Positions 26,936 to 36,697 are shown, counted from the stretch's first letter. The stretch is DNA of 51,052 nucleotides from Synergistaceae bacterium (GCA_017470785.1 JAFUXM010000187.1:1-51052); one strand, 5' to 3'. The notes: generated by a model not told the origin, from the letters alone. A program made the numbers and translations.

Positions 26936-29131
26936 TTAACCCTTAAGCGCTTTCTGACCCTTTGTAGTCTTCTTTTTCTTCCTGGCTACAGCGTTGTCCT
27001 TGTCCTCTTCGTCAATCTTGAACATGGACAGCGAGTCTCTCAAATCCTGAGCCAACTGCGTCTGGTCATTGGCGATATTAGCAGCACGCTCTGCTACGAC
27101 AGCCGTATCATCCATTGAGTTCTTAATATTCTCAAGGTTCTGGAGAATTTCTGTCGTTGCCTTTGTGACATTGTCGATGCCGGCTGCGATCTCACGGCTT
27201 GAGGCCGCCTGCTCTTCAGCGACTGCTGCGATATTCTGAATTCTATCGTTTGCCTTGTCGATCTGGCCCATTGCCTTAGTAAGAGAATCTTGTGCACCGT
27301 TCGCCTTCTCAACCGTCTGAACGAGTAACGCGCCGACTTCATCGCTTGACGTCTTAGTGTCGCGGGCGCCGCTCTGTAATGCCTCCATAAGGCCGCGTAC
27401 GCTCTCAGCTGCTCTGCTCGACTCTTCAGCCAGCTTACGCACTGATTCAGCAACGACTGCAAATCCGCGGCCTGCCTCACCGGCTCTCGCTGCCTCGATT
27501 GCCGCGTTAAGCGCTAACAAGTTCGTCTGGTCTGCGATTGACGTGATAACTCCGATAAATTCAGTGATCTTATCAACCGAGTCAACAAGTCCCTGTAACT
27601 TCTCGCCGCTCTCTTCGGTCTTCTTGGAAAGAATGGCCATATTAGCGATAGCTTCCTGCACTGCCTCAGTTGCCTTATTAGCAACCTGCGTAACGTTCGA
27701 GATAAACTCGGCGCAGTCCGTCGCAGCCTGTGCCGACGTCATCGATGCCGCCGACATCTCTTCCGTTCCGGCGTTGCTCTCTTGCAGCGACGAAGCGTTG
27801 CTCTCCATTAATTTAACCGTATTGCTGACTTCCTGAAGCACTGTCTTCGTACTCTGAAGGTTAGTCGCCGCGTCCTCACGCATGGTCTGCGCCTTGTCAG
27901 TCGAAGTATTAGCGTTCTCACGGATTTCGCCCATTGCCGTTCTAAGCGATATAAACATTGAAGACAAAGCGTCGCGTAAATCGCCGAGTTCGTCACGGCC
28001 GTTATAATGGAAGTCATCGTCTGTGACTGCCATATCTCCGTCGCGTGCATTAGTGGCAAGCTCAACAACTCTGTTAAGCGGCTTTCTGATAGCTCCGGCA
28101 ATGAAATATGCAATAGCAAAGCCTACGACTACTGCGACTACAGCAAGACTGATTAAAAGCAATATAGCGCTTCCGAGCGCGTCGTAACCGTTCTGGGTTA
28201 AGCTGATTAACTTGCCGACAGCGTCGTCCATTATAGCATTGGCTGCGCCCATAAGCTCGCGGCCGTCGCTTAATAACGCCTCGAATAACGGGCTTGTCTC
28301 GTTGAACGAGCGAAGAACGTCCGCGAAACTGGTCTTAAATATCGTGAAAGCATTCTTGCCGTTGTTAAGCTTCTCGCGAACCTCAGGGAAACGTGCTCTG
28401 TCTGCGAAATTATTGCACGCCGTCTCAAGGTCATTAAGCTGCGTCACTACATCGTTAAGTATCTTAACATCGCGCGTTACCATACCTTCCTGATAGTGCC
28501 ACGCCGCCGTAAGCAGTCTCTCGCGCAAATTTTCAATAGTCTTAATTCTCTCAAGACTTGTTGTAAGCTGGGCTACAGTGTCGTTGCCGCCGTCGCCGCT
28601 CGCTGCCATTTTCGTTAAATTATGAGCATCTTTAGCTGTAGCATCATACTGAAAGTTAATTACATCCGTAAGAGTGTTATAAATTCCCTTGATACCATCG
28701 TCAAGTTTTGCGACCGCCGCTCTTTTAGTTCTAATCATCGTCGCAACTCTGTCAAGAGCCGTAGTACTGTTGCGCAGCGTACGCTCAATCTCGGACATCG
28801 TATTCAGCGAGGTGAGCTCGGGAACGCGCTGTTTAAGGTCATTCGCAACCTTGACAAAGTCACGCATCTCGTTCAGCCGACCGGTCAGATCGTTAATATC
28901 CGCGTCGCTCTCCGAAAAACGCAGGTCTCGAATGCCGGCGCGAATCCACGCAACTGTGTTGTTCATGTCGTTAGCAGCCTTCATTGCCTGCACAACTTCC
29001 TGAATAAACGCGATGTCGCGCTGAACGCTGGAAATGCTCATCCAGCTCAAAAATACCGCAATGCCGAACAGGGTAAGTACCAGTCCGAATCCGACGCCCA
29101 ACTTCATTGGAATTCTTAAATTCTTTAACAT
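26936..29131 (-). CDS. Methyl-accepting chemotaxis protein with a large helical sensor
   Basis: 731 residues. TM1 at about 11-32, then roughly 290 residues of predicted all-helical periplasmic sensor, TM2 at about 322-346, a HAMP domain up to about 400 and a signalling domain. The hairpin tip reads [20 protein letters not shown] followed by [20 protein letters not shown], the standard contact for CheA and CheW. The sensor has the size of helical bimodular (HBM) domains but could be another helical type; the ligand is unknown. The end [13 protein letters not shown] is basic, with no CheR-docking NWETF-type pentapeptide. It is a single-gene unit ending at the shared terminator and is an obvious substrate for CheD and CheB in this window. 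Confidence 0.92.
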   Translation of the reverse strand: MLKNLRIPMKLGVGFGLVLTLFGIAVFLSWMSISSVQRDIAFIQEVVQAMKAANDMNNTVAWIRAGIRDLRFSESDADINDLTGRLNEMRDFVKVANDLKQRVPELTSLNTMSEIERTLRNSTTALDRVATMIRTKRAAVAKLDDGIKGIYNTLTDVINFQYDATAKDAHNLTKMAASGDGGNDTVAQLTTSLERIKTIENLRERLLTAAWHYQEGMVTRDVKILNDVVTQLNDLETACNNFADRARFPEVREKLNNGKNAFTIFKTSFADVLRSFNETSPLFEALLSDGRELMGAANAIMDDAVGKLISLTQNGYDALGSAILLLISLAVVAVVVGFAIAYFIAGAIRKPLNRVVELATNARDGDMAVTDDDFHYNGRDELGDLRDALSSMFISLRTAMGEIRENANTSTDKAQTMREDAATNLQSTKTVLQEVSNTVKLMESNASSLQESNAGTEEMSAASMTSAQAATDCAEFISNVTQVANKATEAVQEAIANMAILSKKTEESGEKLQGLVDSVDKITEFIGVITSIADQTNLLALNAAIEAARAGEAGRGFAVVAESVRKLAEESSRAAESVRGLMEALQSGARDTKTSSDEVGALLVQTVEKANGAQDSLTKAMGQIDKANDRIQNIAAVAEEQAASSREIAAGIDNVTKATTEILQNLENIKNSMDDTAVVAERAANIANDQTQLAQDLRDSLSMFKIDEEDKDNAVARKKKKTTKGQKALKG

Positions 29132-29255
29132 TTAATACGCTCCTCGGTAAAAAATATTCGCGCAAAAACACCGCGCATTTTCTAATTAATTATAGCCTAT
29201 TATAACTAATAAATCAGCAAAATTTTAAAAAAATTTTTAAAAATTTTAAATAATT

Positions 29256-29801
29256 TTAATTTAAAATTTTTTCACGCGCCATCAGCCACGCAAGCGCTGC
29301 ATAAGTCTTAGAATCGCGTATCGTGCCGTCAGTCATAATTTTAGGAATGTCGCTATATGCAACTTCTTTCACATGCACGTCCTCGTCATCGTCCTGCGGC
29401 AGCTGCGACGCAATCAAATCTTCTGCTATAAATACATCCACAAATTCAGTGCAAAATCCCGGCGACGCGTAAAAGCCGCCGATCTTAGTCAGCTTGCCCG
29501 GCTTAAATCCCATCTCTTCCTGCATCTCGCGCATCGCTGCTTCGCGCGGCTCTTCACCCGGCTCGATTAATCCAGCGCAGATCTCAAGCGTATCTTCATT
29601 AACTGCGTATCTATACTGCTTAACTAACAACACGCTTTTTTTACCCGTCAGCGCAAGCATTCCAACCGCCGGCTTATGCTCCACTATTTCACGCGTCGCT
29701 TCACGGCCGTTAGGCAATTTAACTTTGTCGACCCGCACGCTTAAAATCTTGCCGTCAAAAATTTTATTTTGACTTACGCACTGCTCCATCAGCAATAACA
29801 C
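29256..29801 (-). CDS. Nudix hydrolase, ADP-ribose pyrophosphatase type
   Basis: 181 residues with a perfect Nudix box: GLIEPGEEPREAAMREMQEE followed by MGF (G-x5-E-x7-R-E-U-x-E-E-x-G-U). The N-terminal strand-rich region (KILSVRVDKVKLPNG) and IGGFYASPGFCTE after the box are typical of ADP-ribose pyrophosphatases, which cleave ADP-ribose into AMP and ribose-5-phosphate. The exact substrate is not certain. The start may be GTG at 29801 or ATG at 29789 (MEQCVSQNK). It is 27 bases after purM and probably in the same transcript. Confidence 0.88.
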   Translation of the reverse strand: MLLLMEQCVSQNKIFDGKILSVRVDKVKLPNGREATREIVEHKPAVGMLALTGKKSVLLVKQYRYAVNEDTLEICAGLIEPGEEPREAAMREMQEEMGFKPGKLTKIGGFYASPGFCTEFVDVFIAEDLIASQLPQDDDEDVHVKEVAYSDIPKIMTDGTIRDSKTYAALAWLMAREKILN

Positions 29802-29828
29802 ATCCCGTTATTAAATTTAAATTTTAAT

Positions 29829-30923
29829 TTAAATTATATTTATTTTAGCTAATAATCCGTCCGAGTTATCGGCAATTTCACCGATTATATACGCGTCAAT
29901 ATTATCAAGCTTTAAAATTTTTAACGCCGCGTCAGCCTCATCAGGCGATAAAATTAACGTCATGCCTACGCCCATATTAAATATATTCAGCATCTGCGTA
30001 AAATCAATATCGCCTTCGCTCATTAAATATTTAAATATATTTAATACTCTTAATTTATCTTTAAATATATTCGCGCTGACTTTATTATTTAAACTTCTGG
30101 GAATATTCTCGAAAAATCCGCCGCCGGTTATATGCGCAATAGATTTTATATTTATATTTTTATTATTTAATAAATTCAAAACCGGCTTAACGTAGATTTT
30201 AGTAGGCGTTAATAATTCCTCGCCCAACGTCTTTCCAAAATCTTCTACATATTTAAATAATATATTATTATTAACTTCATCAAGCTTAAAAATTTTGCGC
30301 ACAAGCGAAAATCCGTTAGAATGCACGCCCGACGACGGCAAGGCGATAATAACATCACCGGGCTTTACGTTATTATTATCTAAAATTTTAGTTTTTTCAG
30401 CTATGCCTACTGCAAAGCCGGCCAAGTCATACTCATCCGGCGCATAAAATCCCGGCATCTCCGCCGTCTCGCCGCCGATCAACGCGCACTCAGCCTGCAC
30501 GCAGCCCTCAGCCACTCCCGAGACTATAGCCGCGACCCGCTCCGGCAAATTCTTCCCCACTGCAACATAATCCAGAAAAAATAAAGGCTTAGCTCCGCAG
30601 CATAATACATCATTTACGCACATAGCCACGCAGTCAATCCCTACAGTATCATGCTTATCCAATAAAAACGCGATCTTTAACTTCGTCCCGACGCCGTCAG
30701 TGCCGCTTATCAACACCGGCTCTTTATAATTATTATTATTATTATAAAGTGATAAATCAAATGCACCGCCGAAACCTCCAAGCCCTGACATCACGCCCTT
30801 AATTTTAGTCCTTGCTACCGGCCCGGCAATTAATTTCACAGCTTCATAGCCGGCCTCAACGTCAACTCCGGCCTTTATATACGCCTCGCGGTTATTTATA
30901 TTATTTTCATCAATCTTCTTCAT
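29829..30923 (-). CDS. purM: Phosphoribosylformylglycinamidine cyclo-ligase (AIR synthetase)
   Basis: 364 residues. Family motifs are clear: SGLGGFGGAFDL, ISGTDGVGTKL, DCVAMCVNDVLCCGA, LIGGETAEMPGFY and AHITGGGFFENIPR. It closes the imidazole ring in purine synthesis, using ATP. A run of five Asn (SLYNNNNNYKEP) coded by an (AAT)n tract is inserted between two conserved blocks near residue 60, in a loop of the fold. The gene follows purE after 27 bases. Confidence 0.95.
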   Translation of the reverse strand: MKKIDENNINNREAYIKAGVDVEAGYEAVKLIAGPVARTKIKGVMSGLGGFGGAFDLSLYNNNNNYKEPVLISGTDGVGTKLKIAFLLDKHDTVGIDCVAMCVNDVLCCGAKPLFFLDYVAVGKNLPERVAAIVSGVAEGCVQAECALIGGETAEMPGFYAPDEYDLAGFAVGIAEKTKILDNNNVKPGDVIIALPSSGVHSNGFSLVRKIFKLDEVNNNILFKYVEDFGKTLGEELLTPTKIYVKPVLNLLNNKNINIKSIAHITGGGFFENIPRSLNNKVSANIFKDKLRVLNIFKYLMSEGDIDFTQMLNIFNMGVGMTLILSPDEADAALKILKLDNIDAYIIGEIADNSDGLLAKINII

Positions 30924-30950
30924 TATACATATGCCTCTTCTAAATTTAAT

Positions 30951-31436
30951 TTATAATCCCCTGACTTTCGCGTCCTTTAACTCAACTTCAGCGGCCATAG
31001 TTAAAGCCTCTTGCTCAAGCTTTGCTGCTAAATCTTCATCATGCAGCGCTAAAATTCTCGCTGCAAGCCACGCTGCATTAGCCCCGCCGTCTATTGCCAC
31101 AGTCGCGACCGGCACGCCCGACGGCATCTGCACAGTCGCCAGCAGCGCATCAAGTCCGCCCAAGTCATTACCCTTAACCGGCACGCCTATCACAGGCAGC
31201 CTCGTGTTCGCCGCAATAAATCCGGCCAAGTGCGCCGCCTTGCCTGCTATCGCGATTATCGCTCCGAAATTTAAATTTTTAGCGTTTTTAGCAAACTCCA
31301 AAACTTTATCAGGCGTCCTGTGCGCCGACATCACCCGCAGCTCAAATTTTATATCAAGCTTCTTTAAAACATCAGCTGCCTTCTCAGCTATCGCTAAATC
31401 GCTGTCGCTGCCCATTATTAGTGCTATTTGCTTCAT
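30951..31436 (-). CDS. purE: N5-carboxyaminoimidazole ribonucleotide mutase
   Basis: 161 residues, class I PurE. The catalytic region is complete: LIMGSDSDLAIAEKAADVL, VMSAHRTPDK, AIAGKAAHLAG and TRLPVIGVPVKG, then MPSGVPVATVAIDGGANAAW. It moves the carboxyl group from N5 to C4 of carboxyaminoimidazole ribonucleotide in purine synthesis. A clear GGAG-type site precedes the ATG. It lies 38 bases after the restriction endonuclease gene and leads purM and a Nudix gene. The class I form normally needs PurK, which is not in the window. Confidence 0.95.
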   Translation of the reverse strand: MKQIALIMGSDSDLAIAEKAADVLKKLDIKFELRVMSAHRTPDKVLEFAKNAKNLNFGAIIAIAGKAAHLAGFIAANTRLPVIGVPVKGNDLGGLDALLATVQMPSGVPVATVAIDGGANAAWLAARILALHDEDLAAKLEQEALTMAAEVELKDAKVRGL

Positions 31437-31474
31437 TGCCTCCAGCTCCTTTTAAATTATATTTAATTTTAAAA

Positions 31475-32548
31475 TTAAATAATCTTTGCGCGAATATCGC
31501 TTATTATACGTGACAAAGGCCGTACATAATCTTTCATACCGGCGTGATTAGCCGCGCGTAAATATACATCGCTCTTGTCATTTAAATAAAATATCTGCCG
31601 CTCTTTGCCTAAATTTACGATCTTATCGTCCGACAGATCTTTATCATACGTAATAATATGCCAAATTTCTTTAATTTTATAATGCGACAGGTCAACGCTC
31701 TTTGCCCCCGAGAGCTGCTTCCACCTTTCCCTAAGCGTTCGTTTGCAGCTGATGCCGATAATCCACCCGTCAGCACACTTAAACCATTTATCGACTTCTA
31801 TATTTTGATCAAAATGCTCGGGGCTTTCAACCTGCGAAAAATTATAGTAATTAAATAAAAAAGATGTGACGCTCTCGAGGCTTGCGCCGCCACGAGCTTT
31901 GCGCTTCTGGCCGAGCCTGCGCTCAAACTCTTGAATAAATGCCGTCATGATTATATTATCGTCGAGCTTATCATGCTTGATTTCAAGCCGCGTTAAGTTA
32001 TCAGTTAAGTTTGCAAAGCCCTCAATCACAGCCGCGCGTTCAGCCTCGAGACAGCCTCTAACGCCAAGCTCGTCCCAGACGCTTATCACAGTTCCGACCG
32101 CACTCTCTCCGTAAGTATCAAGAATTATCTTCGCCGTCTCAACGCAAAAATCTTTATCGCTCGACGGGATAATTTTTAACGCCGTATTAATCGGCACGAC
32201 AATATATTTTACTGTGAGACAAAAAATTATCATGTCGTCAAGGCTTTTAATCCCGTCATTAATAAATTCTAAAAATTTAAGATGCTGCCTGCGCCGCTTG
32301 CTCCCATCTTTAGACATGGCAGTAATAATATCAGCCAAGATATTTTGAGCCGTCAATAATTTTTGATTAGCCGGCATCTCACGGCTTGCTAAAATAATTT
32401 CAACTTTCTGCACTGCGCTCAATAATTTTGCCTCATGACTTGTGCCGATTGCCGAATATTGATCCGTATTTACTAACGCCCGCGCGAACCAGTAAATATT
32501 TCTAAACGGCGAGCTGTTAATTTTCATTAATAAATTATTCATGTTCAA
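31475..32548 (-). CDS. Type II restriction endonuclease, PD-(D/E)xK type (predicted)
   Basis: 357 residues, in an overlapping pair with a DNA methyltransferase. The likely nuclease core is near the C-terminal third: an acidic residue in IEVDKWF, then WIIGISCKRTLRERWKQ. This E/D...xCK-x-R-W-K-Q arrangement is common in type II enzymes. The N-terminal two thirds are helical and may give dimerisation and site recognition. I cannot predict the recognition sequence. The start overlaps the end of the methyltransferase by 14 bases, so the nuclease is made after the protecting enzyme. Confidence 0.8.
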   Translation of the reverse strand: MNMNNLLMKINSSPFRNIYWFARALVNTDQYSAIGTSHEAKLLSAVQKVEIILASREMPANQKLLTAQNILADIITAMSKDGSKRRRQHLKFLEFINDGIKSLDDMIIFCLTVKYIVVPINTALKIIPSSDKDFCVETAKIILDTYGESAVGTVISVWDELGVRGCLEAERAAVIEGFANLTDNLTRLEIKHDKLDDNIIMTAFIQEFERRLGQKRKARGGASLESVTSFLFNYYNFSQVESPEHFDQNIEVDKWFKCADGWIIGISCKRTLRERWKQLSGAKSVDLSHYKIKEIWHIITYDKDLSDDKIVNLGKERQIFYLNDKSDVYLRAANHAGMKDYVRPLSRIISDIRAKII

Positions 32549-33362
32549 AGCCTATCTCGAACTGGCACGGCTCAAAATTATTTGCGTCCCGCCATTCATA
32601 ACCGTCAAGTCTCGCCTTGGCCATCCTGCAATACTCTTCCGACTTCTCGATTAAAATAAAATCACGATTAAATTTTCTGGCTGATACTCCGGTCGTGCCG
32701 GAGCCTGCAAACGGATCAAGAACAATTTGCCCGCCCGCGCTGCTCAGTATTCTATCAATCAATGCCTCGGGAAACGGCGCCGGATGCGGATTTTTTAATT
32801 CCTGCGTTATCTCCCACACATCCGTATATTTATTCGCGCCCTTAATTAATTTAAAATTTTTATCGCATATCATATAAATTTGCTCAGTCGTAGGCAGAAA
32901 ATATCCTGAATTAAAATTAATCGCGCCGCTGCGCTTCCAAATTATAACTTGCCTCAACGGCAGCCCGCGTACTATCTCGCCCCTGTCCTGCAGCAAGCCG
33001 CCCTGCACCCGATTTTTATTATTATAAAAAATCGCGCCGCCGTCCTTAATTAATCTATACATCTCGGCCAAGCAAGCTTTTTGCCATTTAACATACTCGT
33101 CATACGGCATATTATCGTCATAATTTTTATAGCCGTCTTTAATGGCAGCGTTCTTCCATTTGCCGCAGCGCGTATTCTTTTTAAGCCCGTTGCCCGTGCT
33201 GTTCAGCAAATTATAAGGCGGCGACGTGATGACTAAGTCAACGCACTTGTCCGGCAGTTTCTTCATTACTTCAAGACAATCGCCGTGAATTATAGAATTT
33301 AAAAAATTTTTTATATCTAAAATATCTTCGCATTCATTAAATTCTTTTATATCTACGCTCAT
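32535..33362 (-). CDS. Site-specific DNA methyltransferase, beta class
   Basis: 275 residues. Motif IV reads VDLVITSPPYNLL near the N-terminus. The AdoMet-binding motif VLDPFAGSGTTG and the following IEKSEEYC lie near the C-terminus, the motif order of the beta class (N6-adenine or N4-cytosine). The SPPY form is often N4-cytosine but does not decide it. The target-recognition part would be about 75-190. It is the modification half of the restriction-modification pair and is transcribed first. It lies 42 bases after a LysR-type regulator gene. Confidence 0.92.
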   Translation of the reverse strand: MSVDIKEFNECEDILDIKNFLNSIIHGDCLEVMKKLPDKCVDLVITSPPYNLLNSTGNGLKKNTRCGKWKNAAIKDGYKNYDDNMPYDEYVKWQKACLAEMYRLIKDGGAIFYNNKNRVQGGLLQDRGEIVRGLPLRQVIIWKRSGAINFNSGYFLPTTEQIYMICDKNFKLIKGANKYTDVWEITQELKNPHPAPFPEALIDRILSSAGGQIVLDPFAGSGTTGVSARKFNRDFILIEKSEEYCRMAKARLDGYEWRDANNFEPCQFEIGFEHE

Positions 33363-33403
33363 GACCGCTCCGTTAAAAATTTTTAAATTTAAAATTTTTA
33401 TAA

Positions 33404-34279
33404 TTATATATTATTCGCGATCTCCAAAAATTTTGCGGCAGCCTGCGATAACACTGCGTCCTTCTTCCATGCTAAGGCAAGCCGCGCCTTAATCTCAGGC
33501 CGTAACGGCAAAAATTTTAACTCGCTGCCCTCAAACTCAGTGTCTATTATCCCGTCAATAGTCAGCAAAATTCCCAGCTTTTCCCTAAGCATCACAGACG
33601 CGTTGTAAATTAAATTATGCGTGCCGACTATATTTAAATTCTCTTCTGAATAGCCAAGCCACTCTTCAAATTCGCCCTCGCTTACCGCCTGATACGATGC
33701 CAATAACGGCCGCCCTAATAAATCCTCAGCTTCAACAAAGCCCTTTGCAGCCAGCGCATCATCTTTTAAAACTAAAACGCCCCAGCTGTCTTGCCCCGGC
33801 AAGACTATATAATTATATTTATCAAGATTTGCCTTGCCTACAAATACTCCAAAGTCTATTAAGCCTCTATCAAGCTTCCAGCTCACGCCTTCACGATCCT
33901 CGCTGATCATTCTGTATTTAACTTTGGGATATTTATTAATTAAATTTTTTAAAATTTTGCCGATAAACGCCATGCCTGCAGTCTCACCCGCGCCGATATA
34001 AACAACGCCGCTTATCTCGTTATCAACACTTGCGAACTCGTTTTTAATTTTATCTTCAAGCTCTATAATCTCCTGCGCCCGCTTCTTCAACAAAATTCCC
34101 TCGGGCGTGAGCCGTATATTATAGCTGCCTCGGTTATAGAGCTTCACGCCAAGCTCTTCCTCAAGCTGATGCAGCTGCCGCGTCAACGTAGGCTGCGTGA
34201 TGTGAAGCCGCGCCGCTGCCTTAGTGATATTGCCGTCACGCGCCGCTTCAAGAAAATATTTCAAAACTCTAAGCTCCAT
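33404..34279 (-). CDS. LysR-family transcriptional regulator
   Basis: 291 residues. The N-terminal winged helix is standard (MELRVLKYFLEAARDGNITK, then AAARLHITQPTLTRQLHQLE), followed by the linker helix and a periplasmic-binding-type effector domain at about 90-290. The gene is divergent from a secreted hydrolase gene with a 183-base gap, the usual layout in which a LysR protein controls the divergent gene. A 7-base inverted repeat with A/T-rich centre lies in that gap. The effector is unknown. Confidence 0.9.
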   Translation of the reverse strand: MELRVLKYFLEAARDGNITKAAARLHITQPTLTRQLHQLEEELGVKLYNRGSYNIRLTPEGILLKKRAQEIIELEDKIKNEFASVDNEISGVVYIGAGETAGMAFIGKILKNLINKYPKVKYRMISEDREGVSWKLDRGLIDFGVFVGKANLDKYNYIVLPGQDSWGVLVLKDDALAAKGFVEAEDLLGRPLLASYQAVSEGEFEEWLGYSEENLNIVGTHNLIYNASVMLREKLGILLTIDGIIDTEFEGSELKFLPLRPEIKARLALAWKKDAVLSQAAAKFLEIANNI

Positions 34280-34323
34280 GCACTTATCCCTTCTACTTAA
34301 TAAATTAAATTAAATTTTAAAAA

Positions 34324-34344
34324 GAAATGCATTCAAAGCATTTC
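34324..34344. promoter_or_regulatory. Candidate LysR-type operator
   Basis: GAAATGC-7 bases-GCATTTC, a perfect 7-base inverted repeat that includes the T-N11-A style pattern of LysR operators. It lies 45 bases upstream of the LysR-gene start and 119 bases upstream of the hydrolase start. A possible promoter for the hydrolase (TTGGAC at 34364, TAAAAT at 34389) follows. Assigned by position and symmetry only. Confidence 0.5.
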
Positions 34345-34462
34345 ATGAATTGCTTTTAAAGTATTGGACATTTCTATTATAAATTTTCTAAAATATTTTT
34401 GAAATTAATTTTTAATCTAAATTTAATTTAAATTTTTTATTTAATCAGGAGGAAGTTTTAAC

Positions 34463-35536
34463 ATGACGAAAATTTTTATGCTGGCTTTGATTTTAGCGTT
34501 AAGCTTCAGCTCAGTTTCATTTGCAGCCGACGCGGCGATTTCAGATTTGAAATCAGATGAAGACACGCGCGTATTTGCTAAAGACTCTGCTATTCAGGTT
34601 AAGCTCGCGAAGTTTCATAATCGTTACGGCATCGACTTAGTCGGACATCTTTATCTGCCGAAAGATTTTAATGCGTCTAAAAAGTACGCAGCTATTGCAG
34701 TATCAGGGCCGTTCGGCGCAGTGAAAGAGCAGTCGTCAGGACTTTACGCTCAGGAGATGGCCAAGGCAGGTTATGTTGCCATTGCATTTGACCCGTCGTT
34801 CACAGGTGAGAGCGGCGGCGTAGGTTCAGTAAGAAATATCGGCTCACTTGAGATCAACACCGAAGATTTTTCAGCTGCAATAGACTTTTTAGCAACTCGG
34901 GATTTTATTGACGCTGAGAGGCTTGGCATAATCGGCATATGCGGCTGGGGCGGAATGGCAATTAATGCAGCAGCTGCCGACACGAGAATTAAGGCGACCG
35001 TATCAACAACTATGTACGACATGTCGCGCGTCACGGCCAACGGCTATTTTGACGCAGGCAATAATGAGAAGGCCCGCTACGAGATGCGCAAGGCTCTTAA
35101 CGCTCAAAGAACTTTGGACTATAAAAACGGCAGCTATGCAAGAGCCGGCGGCGTTATCGACCCGCTGCCTGACGACGCTCCGCAGTTCGTGAAAGATTAT
35201 TACGCGTACTACAAAATGCCGCGCGGCTATCACGCCCGTTCTGTCAACTCCAACGAGGGCTGGAACACAACTTCAGCATTGCCGCTGGCAAACTTCAAGC
35301 TCTTAGCCTACTCGAACGAAATCCGCACGCCGGTATTAATTATTCACGGCGAGAAAGCCCACTCAAGATATTTCAGTGAGGACGCATTCAAGAACATGAC
35401 GGCCAACAGCGAGTTTAAAGACAACAAAGAGCTTGTAATAATTCCGGATGCTTCGCACGTTGATTTATACGATAATTTTGATAAAATTCCGTTCGCGAAA
35501 ATTAAAGCTTTCTTTAATGACGCGTTATTAAAATAA
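34463..35536 (+). CDS. Secreted alpha/beta hydrolase
   Basis: 357 residues beginning with a signal peptide (MTKIFMLALILALSFSSVSF, cleavage probably after FAA, residues 20-22). The body is an alpha/beta-hydrolase of the dienelactone-hydrolase-like group: oxyanion strand AIAVSGPFGAVKEQSSG, nucleophile-elbow region GIIGICGWGGMAINAA, acid region LIIHGEKAHSRYF and the catalytic His in PDASHVDLYDN. Related proteins have GICGSGG here; the change of Ser to Trp leaves Cys as the more likely nucleophile. The substrate is unknown. Strong AGGAGG before the ATG. It is probably controlled by the divergent LysR regulator. Confidence 0.88.
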   Translation: MTKIFMLALILALSFSSVSFAADAAISDLKSDEDTRVFAKDSAIQVKLAKFHNRYGIDLVGHLYLPKDFNASKKYAAIAVSGPFGAVKEQSSGLYAQEMAKAGYVAIAFDPSFTGESGGVGSVRNIGSLEINTEDFSAAIDFLATRDFIDAERLGIIGICGWGGMAINAAAADTRIKATVSTTMYDMSRVTANGYFDAGNNEKARYEMRKALNAQRTLDYKNGSYARAGGVIDPLPDDAPQFVKDYYAYYKMPRGYHARSVNSNEGWNTTSALPLANFKLLAYSNEIRTPVLIIHGEKAHSRYFSEDAFKNMTANSEFKDNKELVIIPDASHVDLYDNFDKIPFAKIKAFFNDALLK

Positions 35537-35551
35537 TTTAAAAATTTTTAA

Positions 35552-35592
35552 GCAAAAAAAATAGCTCCCTGTAATTTCAACAGGGAGCTATT
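35552..35592 (-). terminator. Strong terminator of the proximal flagellar transcript
   Basis: A perfect 13-base stem (AATAGCTCCCTGT / ACAGGGAGCTATT, 7-base loop) lies between flhB and the convergent hydrolase gene. On the minus strand it is followed by a run of T, an excellent rho-independent terminator for the flbD-to-flhB transcript. The plus-strand side (TTAATTTATT) is weaker but may end the hydrolase transcript too. Confidence 0.9.
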
Positions 35593-35611
35593 AATTTATT
35601 AATTAATTTTA

Positions 35612-36697
35612 TTATTTAGCTTTTAATTTATAGACCATAGCAAGAATTTCAGCGACGCCTCGGTATAAATCAGCCGGTATCTCTTCGCCGACTTCGACCT
35701 GCTCGTACAGCGCCCAAGCAAGCGGCTTATTCTCGATCACAGGCACGTTATTTGCTTCTGCTATTTTTCTTATCTGCAGAGCTAAATAGTCTTGACCTTT
35801 AGCTATGACCTGCGGTGCGCTCATGAACTCCCGCTCATATGCTAACGCGATAGCTAAGTGCGTAGGGTTCGTGATAACAACGTCGGACTTCGGCACGTCC
35901 GCCATCATGCGCTGCTTGGCCATCTCACGCTGCTTCTGCCTAATCTTGCTCTTGACCTGCGGATCGCCCTCCATCTGTTTATATTCTTCTTTAATTTCCT
36001 GCTTGCTCATCTTGATAGAGCGCTCAAATTCCCATTTTTGATACAGATAATCCGCGCACGCCATCACTAACAGCATTGCCGCCAGTCTCATAGCCAGCGA
36101 CCATAGCATGTCCCAGAATGCCGAGCCGCCTATCGCCAATGGCATCTGCATAGTCTTTGACGTCTCGGGCAAATAATTTTTTATCGCCGTGTAAATCACG
36201 ATCGCAAATAAACTCGCCTTTAATAAGCCTTTTAATAGCTCAACTATAGACCTTAACGAGATAATTTTTTTCATGCCTGAAATGGGATTAAGCCTGTCAA
36301 ATTTAGGTTTAAACGGCTCGCTCGTGAACGCGAAGCCGACTTGACAGATTAATACAGCCATCGAGAACAGCGCGATTAATAATCCCAGAGGCAGCCATGA
36401 CAAAAAATAATCTTGAATTGCTTCCCATGATACAAAATACAGCCAGCCGTCATCGTTCAAAGTCTTATCGCCCATAAAATTTACGCTGAACGTGATTAAA
36501 AACGTCAAAGTCCGCCAAGTCAACGCGCCGAGCATTAACATTCCCATTAAGCCCACTATAAGCTCAGTAGCTGCCGTTAAGTCCTTGCTCACGCACACGC
36601 GGCCCTCTTCACGGACTTTCTCACGCTTACGCGGCGTAGCAGGCTCAGTCCGCTCTTGACCAAAGAACTGAATATTAAATTTAAATTTTATCGCCAT
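35612..36697 (-). CDS. flhB: Flagellar export protein FlhB
   Basis: 361 residues. Four membrane segments in the N-terminal half (about 42-62, 98-120, 155-175, 195-215), with the typical N-terminus ERTEPATPRKREKVREEG. The soluble C-terminal domain has the self-cleaving NPTH at residues 277-280 (VVITNPTHLAIAL). FlhB switches the export apparatus from rod/hook to filament substrates after cleavage. The start overlaps the stop of the chimeric gene upstream by 10 bases, just as that gene overlaps fliR. Its first 89 residues are duplicated in the chimera. It ends the proximal flagellar operon, followed by a strong terminator. Confidence 0.95.
   Translation of the reverse strand: MAIKFKFNIQFFGQERTEPATPRKREKVREEGRVCVSKDLTAATELIVGLMGMLMLGALTWRTLTFLITFSVNFMGDKTLNDDGWLYFVSWEAIQDYFLSWLPLGLLIALFSMAVLICQVGFAFTSEPFKPKFDRLNPISGMKKIISLRSIVELLKGLLKASLFAIVIYTAIKNYLPETSKTMQMPLAIGGSAFWDMLWSLAMRLAAMLLVMACADYLYQKWEFERSIKMSKQEIKEEYKQMEGDPQVKSKIRQKQREMAKQRMMADVPKSDVVITNPTHLAIALAYEREFMSAPQVIAKGQDYLALQIRKIAEANNVPVIENKPLAWALYEQVEVGEEIPADLYRGVAEILAMVYKLKAK

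Noticed and set aside
28622-29119. 165-codon plus-strand ORF opposite the chemoreceptor start
   Set aside because: Entirely antisense to the receptor gene's N-terminal coding region, with no ribosome binding site and no family resemblance.
30931-31455. 174-codon plus-strand ORF opposite purE
   Set aside because: It lies exactly over a clear purE gene and has a low-complexity Ala/Ser composition; it is a shadow of the real gene.
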